Assembly: GCA_029378245.1 (NCBI GenBank)
Contig: JARKIF010000007.1
Span: 1,612,001 to 1,676,000 of the forward strand
Length of the DNA stretch: 64,000 bases
Direction: 5' to 3'
Source: Roridomyces roridus
Lineage: Eukaryota > Basidiomycota > Agaricomycetes > Agaricales > Mycenaceae
How positions within the stretch are numbered: position 1 is the first letter of the stretch; each line of letters opens with the position of its first letter. Made by a program: the position numbers and the translations under genes. Below are positions 45,301 to 54,366 of this stretch, in pieces. The notes under the pieces were generated by a model. The model did no database searches. It was not told where the DNA came from and saw only the letters and a list, made by a program, of their open reading frames with translations.

Positions 45301-47304
45301 ACAAATCTCACCGCACTCGAGGACACGTACGAGACGCACCCATCGTGTTTGAACTCCCGTTCATTGATGCCCGCAGATCCCATGACATCGCCTCCCCCGT
45401 CCGAGCCTTATTCCCCGCACTACTCTCCGACCGGCCATCATAATCGTCCACCTCCCCAGGAGACGGACAACCTCATTGACTATGAGGACGAGTATGACGT
45501 TGCCGCTCGTACCGGTAATGCCGCCGTCTTAAACCCGACCTCGCGTGTCGCTCACACGGTGTCATCTTCAGCTGCAGCGCCAGCAGTCACTCCTCTTCTC
45601 CATACTCCGGTCTCTACCGCACCCGCTACCGATGCCTCGGCGTCCGCTTCTGAGACTCAGGAGCATACCACTACCGCCCCGACCTTATCGCCGCTTCCCC
45701 TTTCCCCGTTCAGCGATTCGGACCTCGAGATCGTGGAACTTCCGTCGGCGCCGACTGTCCAGCATAACCATCGCACTCATCCCGGATCGTCGATATTCGA
45801 TGAGTATATCCGACCCGCGCCTCCTAGACCGACTCCCTTCCTCGACGTGCAGCTGGGTCCCGAAGTCCAAGAGCAGCTCTGTTCGTTTATCGACAGTTTC
45901 GGCAACGTCAACGGGACCGCGCTTCCCACTACGTCCAGCACTGCTTCCACCTCGCGTGAACCTGTACACGCCACTCCGTCACCCACGCCCGAGTCCAGGG
46001 CAGCACGTCGTCAAGAGAAGCAGCCTGCGCATGGTGGACGTGCTTCGAAGCACCACAAGACTTTCGATCCGCGTACGCGCCATCCCATTAACACTCGGGC
46101 TGCCCCATACCAGCACCTCGCCGGGAGACCCACCCGCTTTTCCGCGCCTGTCGTTGCTTCGACCCTCGTTCCAAGCTTTCCCGCTCGCACGCCGATGGCC
46201 GGCATCCCTACCGCCCCGGCTTCGAGTATCTACTCGGATGCATGGAAGCACCCGGTTCTGCCCCAGGAGGACAGAGACGTTGCCGTTACACTTGTCGAAA
46301 TGGTGATCAACTTTTGCGTTGCGTACAGCTCTGATCGGTCCCCTGCTACGAATCCTCGGGTTCCGGCCCGCGAGGAGGCGCGACGGGGTGATAGACGAGT
46401 TCACGGGGAAGAGGAAGAGCACCTGTGCAACGTCATCAAGATGGCCTTGTGTCGGGAGCACATTGCGTTCGTCGTTCGTTCCCATATGCATGATATCAGT
46501 ACGCATTCGGCTAACACGGAGATCTACCCCCGCTTCCTCAACGAGATCCTCCACCATCTCAATCGCACCGAACTTCCCTCATGGATTCACGATCTTGGCG
46601 ACCCCCAAACTGCAACCCCCGAGGGTTTTGCTCTCGTGCGACGCCTGTTCTGGGAGATCCTCAGCAAGAATGCTCAGAACCCCACGATTCGAGCCATCCT
46701 TGACTCCGCCGCGGCGGGTTCGGTTACGCCCGTGATGCTACAAGACATCGAGTACTCGTCCAACTACCGCGTCGGGCATGGTGATCCCTGGACTCATCAT
46801 TTTGCCGCGTTCCGCAAGTTGATATCGCTCTTGCTGACGTGTTTGGCCTCGATCATCAAGCAGCTCCGTCCTTTCGCTCCTTGGTTGATGGACTTCGACC
46901 ACGAGCGGACGCTCCGCGCCGTTTATCAAAAGGTTCACGTCGTGCCCGACAGTTTCCGTACTCCTGCCTATCGACAGCGCCCGGGACCCTATCCCACGGA
47001 CGTCAAAGGCACGCGTTGGGGATACTATCACCCGCTCATTCGTCCCTTCGAGCACGAGTTCCTCAACAGTGCGGCCGACTTTCTCAAGCAGTCGTCGGAC
47101 AAACGCCTTGTCCACGTTGCTCGCCTCATCCCCATCGTACTCGCCACGCGCTTGAGAGACAGAAACGAGATCTCCGAACTCTTTCAGAAAGGTTACTTGC
47201 ATGCAGCGGGTGACGTGCTTATCTTCCAGCAGGAGTTTGAGCGCTACGAGAGCGCAGCGCTTAGCGAGGTCAACTACGTGCCTTTGCCTCGGGAGAGATA
47301 TTAG
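42382..47304 (+). CDS. Retrotransposon ORF1: Gag, zinc knuckle, aspartic protease and long C-terminal extension
   Basis: A 1640-residue open frame. The N-terminal 200 residues are a Gag-like helical domain (VVRFLAHLEKLF, MSNWRRYYRQY), followed by an acidic Ser/Asp run and a Lys-rich run (residues about 210-255), a CCHC zinc knuckle (CFGCGQRGHGAWEC, about 375-388) and a retropepsin-type protease with DTGS at about residue 690 (FAIVDTGSMLNVVS). Unusually, the frame continues some 800 residues past the protease motif: a Cys/His patch (CTICFTTIRVEHHH), a long Pro/Ser/Thr-rich stretch (about 995-1290), and a 340-residue globular, helix-rich terminus (from DVAVTLVEMVINF to the end) that I do not recognise. 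No polymerase is in this frame; ORF2 starts 239 bases later in a different frame. Confidence 0.88.
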   Translation: MSNLPASTRARSQVDMPPLKSRGAPKKFTGKSQDVVRFLAHLEKLFVENNVTEDVEKVESLADYCSHKVVNILEGLKNYSTPKWPQLVTDMTALFDADKDAQRHKFSDLVKLAEKWRKRPMKSMSNWRRYYRQYVQVSGWLENHALITETEANRYLWQGMNSALRNSVEERLLAQDPTRDMSTPFPRDEVIKVVEAKFKRGRFDADLDSSDESSDESYSDSDSDSSDSDDSDDDSKKKAKKKKANKKKKPARKAKDTPSEPTTTAATTPSAPAPKATRASASSDQVGDLIKRMSRMTLDDPEYNYLYYQATTLDPHAVNCIRAPVIVQPPPLPPNNFRGNQYVPPPANQFGPNPNANNVNAGPPRTQLRPDERTCFGCGQRGHGAWECPKMAEVVARGELRRGERGTLEWPDGRMLRRFNQQNETLFDAYIRQRQAPAPAAPPIQTNLAISMEAPISLCNAAEIVEDDEPILPVFVQHGTSDAELDKIFAVTRSSDRPDRPAPYPNPHGSHPNTRRHVKNSGTQLESTLNPPTRVKAEEPASTEPVQQPVDAVEDRIDFSREDAIMEDTTDQVYKTTNGQPPPPKISKRPGPRQSAVSAHVDPQHVLNSILNAPLSLSAGQLLAVAPSVSSALIESLRLKNQTRAVHFADTPISIPPPAIVAASFVTQDRQKLIRIKVTINGKTVFAIVDTGSMLNVVSRAAWRNFMFNTPMDITRHITMGDANGGVKELRGYLKDVQMATGGLTTSGSFWVGESVPFDVLLGRPWQKGNFVSIEERGDGTYLIFRDPETGSNRFELFVDDVDEDHSNQTNQIMHMPGSYMAQVVSTPESNCTQPLELVLASRPSHPRCPKGTFCTICFTTIRVEHHHPAASTRSGVEGSSEVEFSIQTCRKNSEPLKLDLRRMMANLPLFLRLAVHSFPGIQISETDRKLIKLLCVRRPDLVPNAISTQTSPHFFLARLLLLVRTLPEYTSITNLTALEDTYETHPSCLNSRSLMPADPMTSPPPSEPYSPHYSPTGHHNRPPPQETDNLIDYEDEYDVAARTGNAAVLNPTSRVAHTVSSSAAAPAVTPLLHTPVSTAPATDASASASETQEHTTTAPTLSPLPLSPFSDSDLEIVELPSAPTVQHNHRTHPGSSIFDEYIRPAPPRPTPFLDVQLGPEVQEQLCSFIDSFGNVNGTALPTTSSTASTSREPVHATPSPTPESRAARRQEKQPAHGGRASKHHKTFDPRTRHPINTRAAPYQHLAGRPTRFSAPVVASTLVPSFPARTPMAGIPTAPASSIYSDAWKHPVLPQEDRDVAVTLVEMVINFCVAYSSDRSPATNPRVPAREEARRGDRRVHGEEEEHLCNVIKMALCREHIAFVVRSHMHDISTHSANTEIYPRFLNEILHHLNRTELPSWIHDLGDPQTATPEGFALVRRLFWEILSKNAQNPTIRAILDSAAAGSVTPVMLQDIEYSSNYRVGHGDPWTHHFAAFRKLISLLLTCLASIIKQLRPFAPWLMDFDHERTLRAVYQKVHVVPDSFRTPAYRQRPGPYPTDVKGTRWGYYHPLIRPFEHEFLNSAADFLKQSSDKRLVHVARLIPIVLATRLRDRNEISELFQKGYLHAAGDVLIFQQEFERYESAALSEVNYVPLPRERY

Positions 47305-47543
47305 TCCGTGCGTTTCCGTCCTTCTACTTTACAGTCACATCCCCATTCCCCCGTCTTCGCTTCACACGCGCTGCCGATACCCCGCATACCCGATCTTCCC
47401 CATCTCGTTTCTCTCCCCCGTTCCCAATCGCCTAATACTATCCATGGACTCTATTTATCCCGTGCCCCGCGGCCGGCTGCATTCCGTTTTTATCTCTGAC
47501 TCATTCATTTTTCCTTAATGGTCGTGGCGCGCGACCTTAAACT
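47305..47543 (+). other. Spacer between ORF1 and ORF2
   Basis: These 239 bases hold stops in both continuing frames, so ORF2 needs its own initiation, a spliced or internal transcript. The word CCCGTGCCCCGCGG near 47460 recurs just before the right LTR at about 51439-51452. Confidence 0.5.
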
Positions 47544-50500
47544 GTGCTAATGGCTTCCCGTCATTTCTCGACCTCCACTCTGCTACTCGCCCTCCTGATC
47601 ACATTAATACTTATCCCAGTCCTGTACTTACATCCAATGTTCGAGCTTGTCGCCCGCTACGGCTCTAAACTGGCAAAGATAATTTTTATTGTGCTATTGT
47701 GTTCCCAAACATACCATTCTTCCGATGAGATCTCGATCCTCTATCAGAATTCCGTCCCTCAAAAATTCCCAACCACAACTCAGCGATACTTCGTTCCCGG
47801 ACGCCACTACGTGCATATGACGCGGATCATATCCTCTCGATCGCCGACACGCTCCGATCAACGGAATCGAGCCTCCGACCCGCGGAACCAAAATACTTCC
47901 GCTGATCCGACCTACGACATCGACACCGAATACGAGCCGACGACCGGCTTCGCTACCGTTCCACATCTCGACGACGCCGAACCGATATACACCACTCTCG
48001 AGGACATCGAGGAAGGAGACATCCTTTTCCCCATGACCTGCGACGAGCATGGATTCGCTGAAGTTCTTACCGCATATAAAAAGGTGGCTCAGAAAGTCAA
48101 GCCCCTTGCGCAGTCGTATCCCGAGTATGCGAGAACCAAACGTCGTTTCCCCGAGGACCCGCTGAAGTCCCTACCTCCACTCCCAAAAATCCCACCTGAG
48201 TTTGTTGCGACAGAGAAGTTGTCACGCGAACGGATGGATAGTTTGGAAATCAACCACGATGGTAACCTCACCGATGAGGAGACGAAGCTTTTCGAGCATA
48301 TCATGTCCCTGAATCAGGACGCGTTGGCATTCGTTGAAACCGATCGTGGCACGTTCCGAAGTGATTACTTCACCGATTACATCTATCCCGTTGTCGAGCA
48401 CACACCTTGGGCCTTCAAAAACATTCCTATTCCCCCCGGCATCATGGACAAAGTGGTCGACCTCCTGAAGGTGAAAATATCTCACGGGGTATACGAGCAC
48501 TCCCAGAGCGCGTACCGATCTCGATGGTTTTGTGTGATGAAAAAGAGCGGCGCGTTGCGTATCGTTCATGATCTGCAACCTCTCAACAAGGTTACGATCC
48601 GTGACGCCGGAGTCCCGCCCATTCTGGATGAGTTTGTGCAACCATACGCCGGATGCCAAGTGTTCACCGTGTTTGATTTGTTCTCTGGTTTCGACGCGCG
48701 TACGGTCGACCCTGTCGCTCGAGACATCACCGCGTTCATGACACCTCTCGGCCTACTCCGACTTACATGTCTCCCGCAAGGCTTCACCAATTCACCCACC
48801 GAGTTCCAGCAATGCATGGTCTTCATTCTTCAGCACGAGATTCCTCACGTGGCCAACGTATTCATCGACGATCTCCCAATCAAAGGCCCGTCAACGCAGT
48901 ACCCCGACGAAAACGGCCAGCCACGTACCTTGCCGGAAAATCCTGGTATTCGGCAGTTCATATGGGAGCATGCCGTCGATGTTCATCGTATCATGCATCG
49001 TGTCAAGTGCGCTGGAGCCACGTTCTCGGCCAAAAAGACTCAGATTGCACGAGCTGAGGTCTTGATCGTCGGGCAGATATGCAATTCTCGGGGACGGCTG
49101 CCTGATCCGTCTCGCGTGGACAAGATCTTAAATTGGCCGCCCCTGAGTGACGTCAAGTCGGTCCGTCAATTCCTCGGACTTTGCGGTGGCGTGCGCATTT
49201 GGATTCCTGGTTACTCCACTCTCGCTCGTCCCCTGACCCAGCTCATCCACAAGGATGTCGAGTTCATCTGGAGTACCGAGCAAGCCGAAGCCTTCGCAAA
49301 ACTCAAGGATTTCGTTACGTCCGCTCCCGCCCTTGTCAATATCAACTACAGTTCCTTCCTACCCGTCTTCTTCTCCGTCGATTCCAGCTTCCGTGGGACG
49401 GGATTTATGCTCTCCCAGGAAGACACCGATGGACGTCGTCGACCCGCCCGATATGGCTCTCTTCCTTTCAACAATCGCGAGTCACGATACTCTCAGCCCA
49501 AGCTCGAGCTGTACGGTCTCTACCGAGCCCTGCAGCACTGGCGCGTGTTTCTCTTCGGAATCAAGCATCTCAATATCGAAGTCGACGCCAAGTACATCAA
49601 GGGAATGTTGAATTCTCCCGATCTACAACCCAACGCGGCCATCAACCGTTGGATACAGGGCATCCTCCTGTTCGACTTCACGTTGATTCACGTCCCAGGG
49701 AAGACTTTCCTTGCACCGGATGCGCTTTCACGTCGAGAGTTGGGTGAAGGAGAGGTTATCGAAGATCACGATGACTCGTGGCTCGATGACATCGTCCTAC
49801 TCGCCAAAAATGCCGGGCAATCGCCCTCCGATTTCCATGCTTTTTATATTCATCATTCCCATCCTACCACCCCTACTCAGTCATTTCCCACTGCCTCGGT
49901 CTACATCAATCATATTTCTCCCTCACTTTCTCCATTCGACTCTACTCTGTTTGACATTCGGCATTTCCTCATCACCTTACAACTCCCGGAGTTTCCGCAG
50001 ACGGACCGTCAACGTCGTCTCCAAGCCAAACGTCGATTTCTCAAAAAGACAGCGGACTATTACATGAAGGGCGACCAAATGTTCAAGCACAACGACGGCA
50101 AGATGCCCTTGTTGGTGATCTTCGACCCCGCCAAGCGCGTTGAGATCCTCACTCAAGCTCACGAGATGCTTGGTCACCGGGGAGAAGCCGCAACGCTCGA
50201 GACGGTCCAGTTGAGGTTTTTCTGGCCTCATATGCGCATGCAAGTCGTCCAGCACGTTCGTTCGTGTCACCAATGCCAACTACGAGCTCGGACACCCGTT
50301 CATATTCCGCCCACGATCTCCGCCCCCATCACCGTCTTTTCCAAAGTCTACATCGACATTATGTTCATGCCACTCGCACGCGGCTTCCGTTACATTGTCG
50401 CTGCTAAGGACGACCTATCCGGCGTCACCGAAGCGCGTGCTTTACGGCGAGCTAATGCCAAGTCCCTGGCTAAGTTCTTTTGGGAGGAGATTTACTGTCG

Positions 50501-51344
50501 GTACGGTGTTATCCTGCAAGTCACGACGGATAATGGCTCCGAGGTCAAGGAGGCATTCCAGTGGCTCATGGAGTCGTTGAACATTCCGCACGTCAAGATC
50601 TCGCCTTACAACTCTCGAGCCAACGGCGTGGTTGAGCGTGGCCACTTCATTCTACGTGAATCGATCATTAAAGCGTGCGACGGCAACGTCAGTCTCTGGC
50701 CTCTCAAGTTACATCCTGCCGTATTTGCGGACCGCGTTACATTCAGACGTGCTACGGGCCAGAGTCCTTACTTCACTCTCCATGGATTCGACCCCATTCT
50801 TCCATTCGACCTCACGGAGTCCACCTTTCTCGTCGAGGGTTGGAAGTTGCATATGACTCCGACCGAGCTTTTGGTTCTTCGTACCCGTCAGATCGAACGC
50901 CGTCCCACCGATATTGCTGAGGCTGCCGAGCGCCTACGTGCCAGTCGAATGCGGTCGAAAGACGAGTTTGAACGCCGCTATGCCGCCCGATTCTATCGCG
51001 AAGTCTATCTACCGGATGAGCTTGTCTTAGTTCGCAATTCCCGTGTTGCCAACGACCTCGGGCGGAAATCCAAGGACAAATGGATTGGTCCGTACGCCGT
51101 GGTCCGACGAACCAAGGGCGGTTCATACGTTCTTCGAGAGTTATCTGGTGCTATCAGTACTCAAGGTGTAGCCGCAACACGCCTCCTGCCGTACATTGCT
51201 CGTGGTGACCCACTACTCGCTGAGCTCGCAGATGGGCTTCCCGTGGATGGTGCCCTCGAATTGGATACCACCGATGCCTTGGATATGGACGTAGACGAAG
51301 ACGAAGCCGACCAACTCGATGACCTTGACGACGAGGATGTCTAG
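47544..51344 (+). CDS. Retrotransposon ORF2: reverse transcriptase, RNase H, integrase
   Basis: A 1266-residue Pol frame. The reverse transcriptase has WFCVMKKSGALRIVHDLQPL, LTCLPQGFTNSPTEFQ and the catalytic FIDD at about residue 440 in place of the usual YxDD. The RNase H-like part reads FFSVDSSFRGTGFMLSQ and RESRYSQPKLELYGL. The integrase has the HHCC zinc site (HEMLGHRG to CHQCQ, about 872-910) and the DDE residues in YIDIMFM, TTDNGSE and NGVVERGHF. The C-terminus ends in an acidic tail without a chromodomain. The first 35 residues contain a strong hydrophobic segment (LLLALLITLILIPVLYL), odd for a Pol protein; a later start at MTRIISS (47817) would avoid it. The start is therefore uncertain. 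Confidence 0.92.
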   Translation: MLMASRHFSTSTLLLALLITLILIPVLYLHPMFELVARYGSKLAKIIFIVLLCSQTYHSSDEISILYQNSVPQKFPTTTQRYFVPGRHYVHMTRIISSRSPTRSDQRNRASDPRNQNTSADPTYDIDTEYEPTTGFATVPHLDDAEPIYTTLEDIEEGDILFPMTCDEHGFAEVLTAYKKVAQKVKPLAQSYPEYARTKRRFPEDPLKSLPPLPKIPPEFVATEKLSRERMDSLEINHDGNLTDEETKLFEHIMSLNQDALAFVETDRGTFRSDYFTDYIYPVVEHTPWAFKNIPIPPGIMDKVVDLLKVKISHGVYEHSQSAYRSRWFCVMKKSGALRIVHDLQPLNKVTIRDAGVPPILDEFVQPYAGCQVFTVFDLFSGFDARTVDPVARDITAFMTPLGLLRLTCLPQGFTNSPTEFQQCMVFILQHEIPHVANVFIDDLPIKGPSTQYPDENGQPRTLPENPGIRQFIWEHAVDVHRIMHRVKCAGATFSAKKTQIARAEVLIVGQICNSRGRLPDPSRVDKILNWPPLSDVKSVRQFLGLCGGVRIWIPGYSTLARPLTQLIHKDVEFIWSTEQAEAFAKLKDFVTSAPALVNINYSSFLPVFFSVDSSFRGTGFMLSQEDTDGRRRPARYGSLPFNNRESRYSQPKLELYGLYRALQHWRVFLFGIKHLNIEVDAKYIKGMLNSPDLQPNAAINRWIQGILLFDFTLIHVPGKTFLAPDALSRRELGEGEVIEDHDDSWLDDIVLLAKNAGQSPSDFHAFYIHHSHPTTPTQSFPTASVYINHISPSLSPFDSTLFDIRHFLITLQLPEFPQTDRQRRLQAKRRFLKKTADYYMKGDQMFKHNDGKMPLLVIFDPAKRVEILTQAHEMLGHRGEAATLETVQLRFFWPHMRMQVVQHVRSCHQCQLRARTPVHIPPTISAPITVFSKVYIDIMFMPLARGFRYIVAAKDDLSGVTEARALRRANAKSLAKFFWEEIYCRYGVILQVTTDNGSEVKEAFQWLMESLNIPHVKISPYNSRANGVVERGHFILRESIIKACDGNVSLWPLKLHPAVFADRVTFRRATGQSPYFTLHGFDPILPFDLTESTFLVEGWKLHMTPTELLVLRTRQIERRPTDIAEAAERLRASRMRSKDEFERRYAARFYREVYLPDELVLVRNSRVANDLGRKSKDKWIGPYAVVRRTKGGSYVLRELSGAISTQGVAATRLLPYIARGDPLLAELADGLPVDGALELDTTDALDMDVDEDEADQLDDLDDEDV

Positions 51345-51453
51345 ATTTCGAATCATACCCTTCATTTCCCATTCTGTTTTGGCTGCACTCGGTTTCGCTT
51401 TCAACCTCGTTCCGCTCGACCGAGGACGGTCGATTCTTCCCGTGCCCCGCGGA

Positions 51454-52422
51454 TGTGATACCAGTTCATGGTTTCACATGAAAATGGTACCGAACTCGTT
51501 CGTCTCTCGGCATCAAAATCCCCTTACACAACGAGGAAATGCACCGGCGGGTTCCCGAGTTCATTTACGTGGATCCTCATGCATGCGTGCCTCAACCGAG
51601 CTCGATATCAACCGTGGGAATATCACCGGCAACCTCCGGCTCGGCTTTCGAACTTTCGAGAACATTCAACCATGCGCCATGCGGTCTCATTCCCCTTGTT
51701 CCTGGGGAGGAATCTTTTCCCTTTTCCCTCACATGCTCAGCTCCACTCCCAAAACCCTTAATCCGACGTACATGTGTTCCAAAATCCCAAAACTGGCCAA
51801 CTCCCGGTTTCACCTGGCGCTGCGCGCATGCTGCAGAGGGTCTAGAACCGTTCTGGATTGCTCAATAAGCAGCCCGGACTCAAAATTCCACATGGTACAT
51901 TTTTCCCCAAGCCTTTCTCTCATTTTTTCATGTTTCAACTTTATCTAAATTCTATCTCGTACGCCCGAATACTCGGACTCTTGTAGCCTATAAAAGCCTA
52001 GAGGATTTCAGTAGTAGTCGTCGCATTACCTCCTTGTATCCGCCTCGTTTGGGCAATACATTCTGTGCCTCCACTTTCCGCTTGAAGAGAGAATCAAACT
52101 CTCCAGAGCAACCTTCCTGCCACATTCGTCCTCATCTGCCCACACACTCGAATATACTCACGAAGGGTATATTCATCGTCTTGTTGACTCACTTCCTATC
52201 TTCTAGACACTCCGCCCTTCGCCTCTCTCCTTCCCCGAACTATCCCATCTCACTCACACTTCCGCCACTCCCAAAAGACTTTGTGGTTTTACCATTTGAG
52301 TCCGTCGCCTGATCATTGTCGGTCCCGAGAGCTACATTGGCCTATTTCCCCGACTCACCTGGATTGCACGACCAACGACCCGTCGAGTGCACATTCAGCG
52401 TAAACCTTGTTACGATATCACA
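51454..52422 (+). repeat. Right LTR (969 bp)
   Basis: The near-identical partner of 41305-42273, starting TGTGATA and ending TATCACA. The short region before it (51421-51453) shows only a weak purine stretch, so the polypurine tract is not clear. Confidence 0.92.
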
Positions 52423-52426
52423 CCGC
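52423..52426. repeat. Target site duplication CCGC, right
   Basis: It matches 41301-41304 on the other side of the element. Confidence 0.6.
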
Positions 52427-53722
52427 GCCAGCAGCGTCACTGTGGAGTACGGAGGCAGTACAGTACGTGCTCCAACCCTCGTAATGCGCTCATCTTGACA
52501 TCCTCCATACTTCAGAACGACTCTACGACACGTTTCAGGGACGTCGCTCCTCACAGCTTGCACACCCGACGCGCCCGGGAGTATGTCCAAAGTGAGTGAT
52601 ATGCACTCTCCCTCTCCACTTGTTTCGGATATCTGTGTTCGTGCCACCACCGCGCGTTCTCGAGGCCACGCCACTTCTCCCTTCCCGTCGGCTCGCGTAC
52701 CCCATCTCTAGGCCAATGCATGCCTCACGCGTCCCTCTGTCGTTCGCTGCTGATGCCTCGTCGCCAGGCCCGACGACGAGACCCACCGACCTGCAACTGT
52801 AATTCCGTGGACCGCAAGCTCCTTAACGTCGGGCCGGGCACCGAATGCAAGGGTGTTACTTATTCAATACTGTTCCCTCCGATTCACTGATGACTACGAG
52901 GCAGTGATGAGCAATACCCCAATAACCTCTCGAGCCAACCTGACGACGTCTCTTGGATACCCGTTCTGATAATGCCATGAGTATTTACCTCCCACATGTC
53001 CGGGCTTTTTACTAACTGCAGTGCAGGTCGTATGCATCATCGTCCCGCTTGAATGTACGTGTCCGTTGCTTGATTTGACTCTATGTTAATCTGTTTTTCC
53101 AGTTTTCACTAGTCGTTTGAAACGTGTGAGGTACGCATCTTCTGTTTATCCGTCTTGTGTCCCACTGACACAAGTTTCCCTTGTAGCTTTTTCGTTTCCT
53201 CTCTCGCTGTCACTGCGCCCCGCTCTCAATAACGATTCCCCTTGTACGTGCGTTCTCAGTCCATGCTGGATCTTTCTTAACACTCTCACAAGATGTTGAT
53301 ACCGCCCAAGATATCGCGACGGTACGTGGCTCTCTTTAAATGCGATGAGTTGACTAACACTCGGTTTTTGTAGCTCTCATCGAGTTCTTTGGCAGAATGT
53401 GGGACTCGTCTTCTTGGTAATTGTTCGTCTCACCGGTATTTGTCTTTGCTAACACGACGCGCAGTACCTCATTCATCCATCGTTATTTTCTTCATCAAAT
53501 TGTGAGTCAGTATACTTGCAGTCGGCTCCCTTGACTGACTTTCTCCTGCGCAGCTCATCGTATCTCCGAGTCACACCAGTTACCCCGGTATGTCTTCTTC
53601 GACCGCTTGTCGAGCTCTTTCTAACTGCGTTGCAGAATCCCTGCTCTTTACTTGCCCCGACTCCCACTGCCCCCGCTGTTGACTGTACCGATACTTTCCG
53701 ATACTGTCCCTCACTGTCGTAG
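52427..53722 (+). pseudogene. Possible multi-exon host gene interrupted by the retrotransposon
   Basis: When the element and one copy of CCGC are left out, a reading frame runs across the empty site from ELKFALSAA (41270-41304) into SSVTVEYGGST (52427 onward), ending at a GT. Further right, GT-AG pairs 43-60 bases apart recur (for example 53057-53101, 53130-53187, 53322-53373, 53420-53462, 53505-53552 and 53589-53635), giving short exons that end in a Pro/Thr/Ser-rich tail at 53722. I cannot assemble a full protein or name a family. It may be a broken gene, or a gene whose true exons I have missed. Confidence 0.35.
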
Positions 53723-54366
53723 TAGCTCAATGGAATTGTTTTCAAGTCATTGCTGGGATTGTAAGAGGAGCGAGGAGGAGGGAATAGCCACCCCTAGGCC
53801 ATAACAGCCGCTCCAGGGCTTAGCAGGCATCCAGGCCTGGATAGGCTGTTAAGGGCTGCTGAATCTCAATCGTGGCTTTCAAGCCACATCAAAGGCGGAT
53901 TCAGTCCTGATGGGACTGTTAAGGCCTGATGCGCCTGTTAAGCCGCATGTCAGCCCCATATCAGGCTCATTCACTATTGGTGATGGTCGAGCGTTGATAA
54001 TACGAAAGGCTTGCTCCCTATTTGCTCCGTGTTGAGATCGGGCTGAAATGTATCCACTGAGATCTCCGCAAGGCAACTGTACAGGTCGCCAATCACGGCA
54101 CCATCGGGCCGCCAGGTTGCCCTGGAATTCCCGGCTTGGTCCGACTCGTTCACCGGGTGCATCCTCCCTCAGGCCTCAATCTTGAAGCTTGAAGGCCGGA
54201 AGGCTGGGAGAATCCGTAGGACACTCGTCTGCAATAGGTTCCACCCAGTTGTTTGAATGGTTCAGCGGCATTCCAGTGTTCACTGTTGATTCCTCGAATC
54301 CTAGATCGTTTAGCTCTAAAGAGAGAAATACATGCTTGGTTCGTTGAATTTATGAATACATACTGT
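53723..54366. other. Repeat-rich intergenic region downstream of NmrA copy B
   Basis: From about 53800 to 53990 the sequence is a degenerate repeat of CTTAACAG / GGCCTG / ATCAGG words, resembling 40820-40985. The remainder has no supported gene. Confidence 0.45.

Larger units (their letters stand above)
41305..52422 (+). mobile_element. LTR retrotransposon, Ty3/Gypsy type, intact and young
   Basis: An 11.1-kb element with 969-bp LTRs that start TGTGATA and end TATCACA, a primer binding site, a Gag-protease frame and a separate reverse transcriptase/RNase H/integrase frame. The order RT, RNase H, integrase places it in Ty3/Gypsy (Metaviridae). The two LTRs differ at only two positions that I could find, and both frames are fully open, so insertion was recent and the element may still be active. 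Flanks carry a 4-bp duplication (CCGC), one less than the 5 bp usual for Gypsy. No chromodomain is visible at the integrase end. Confidence 0.93.
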
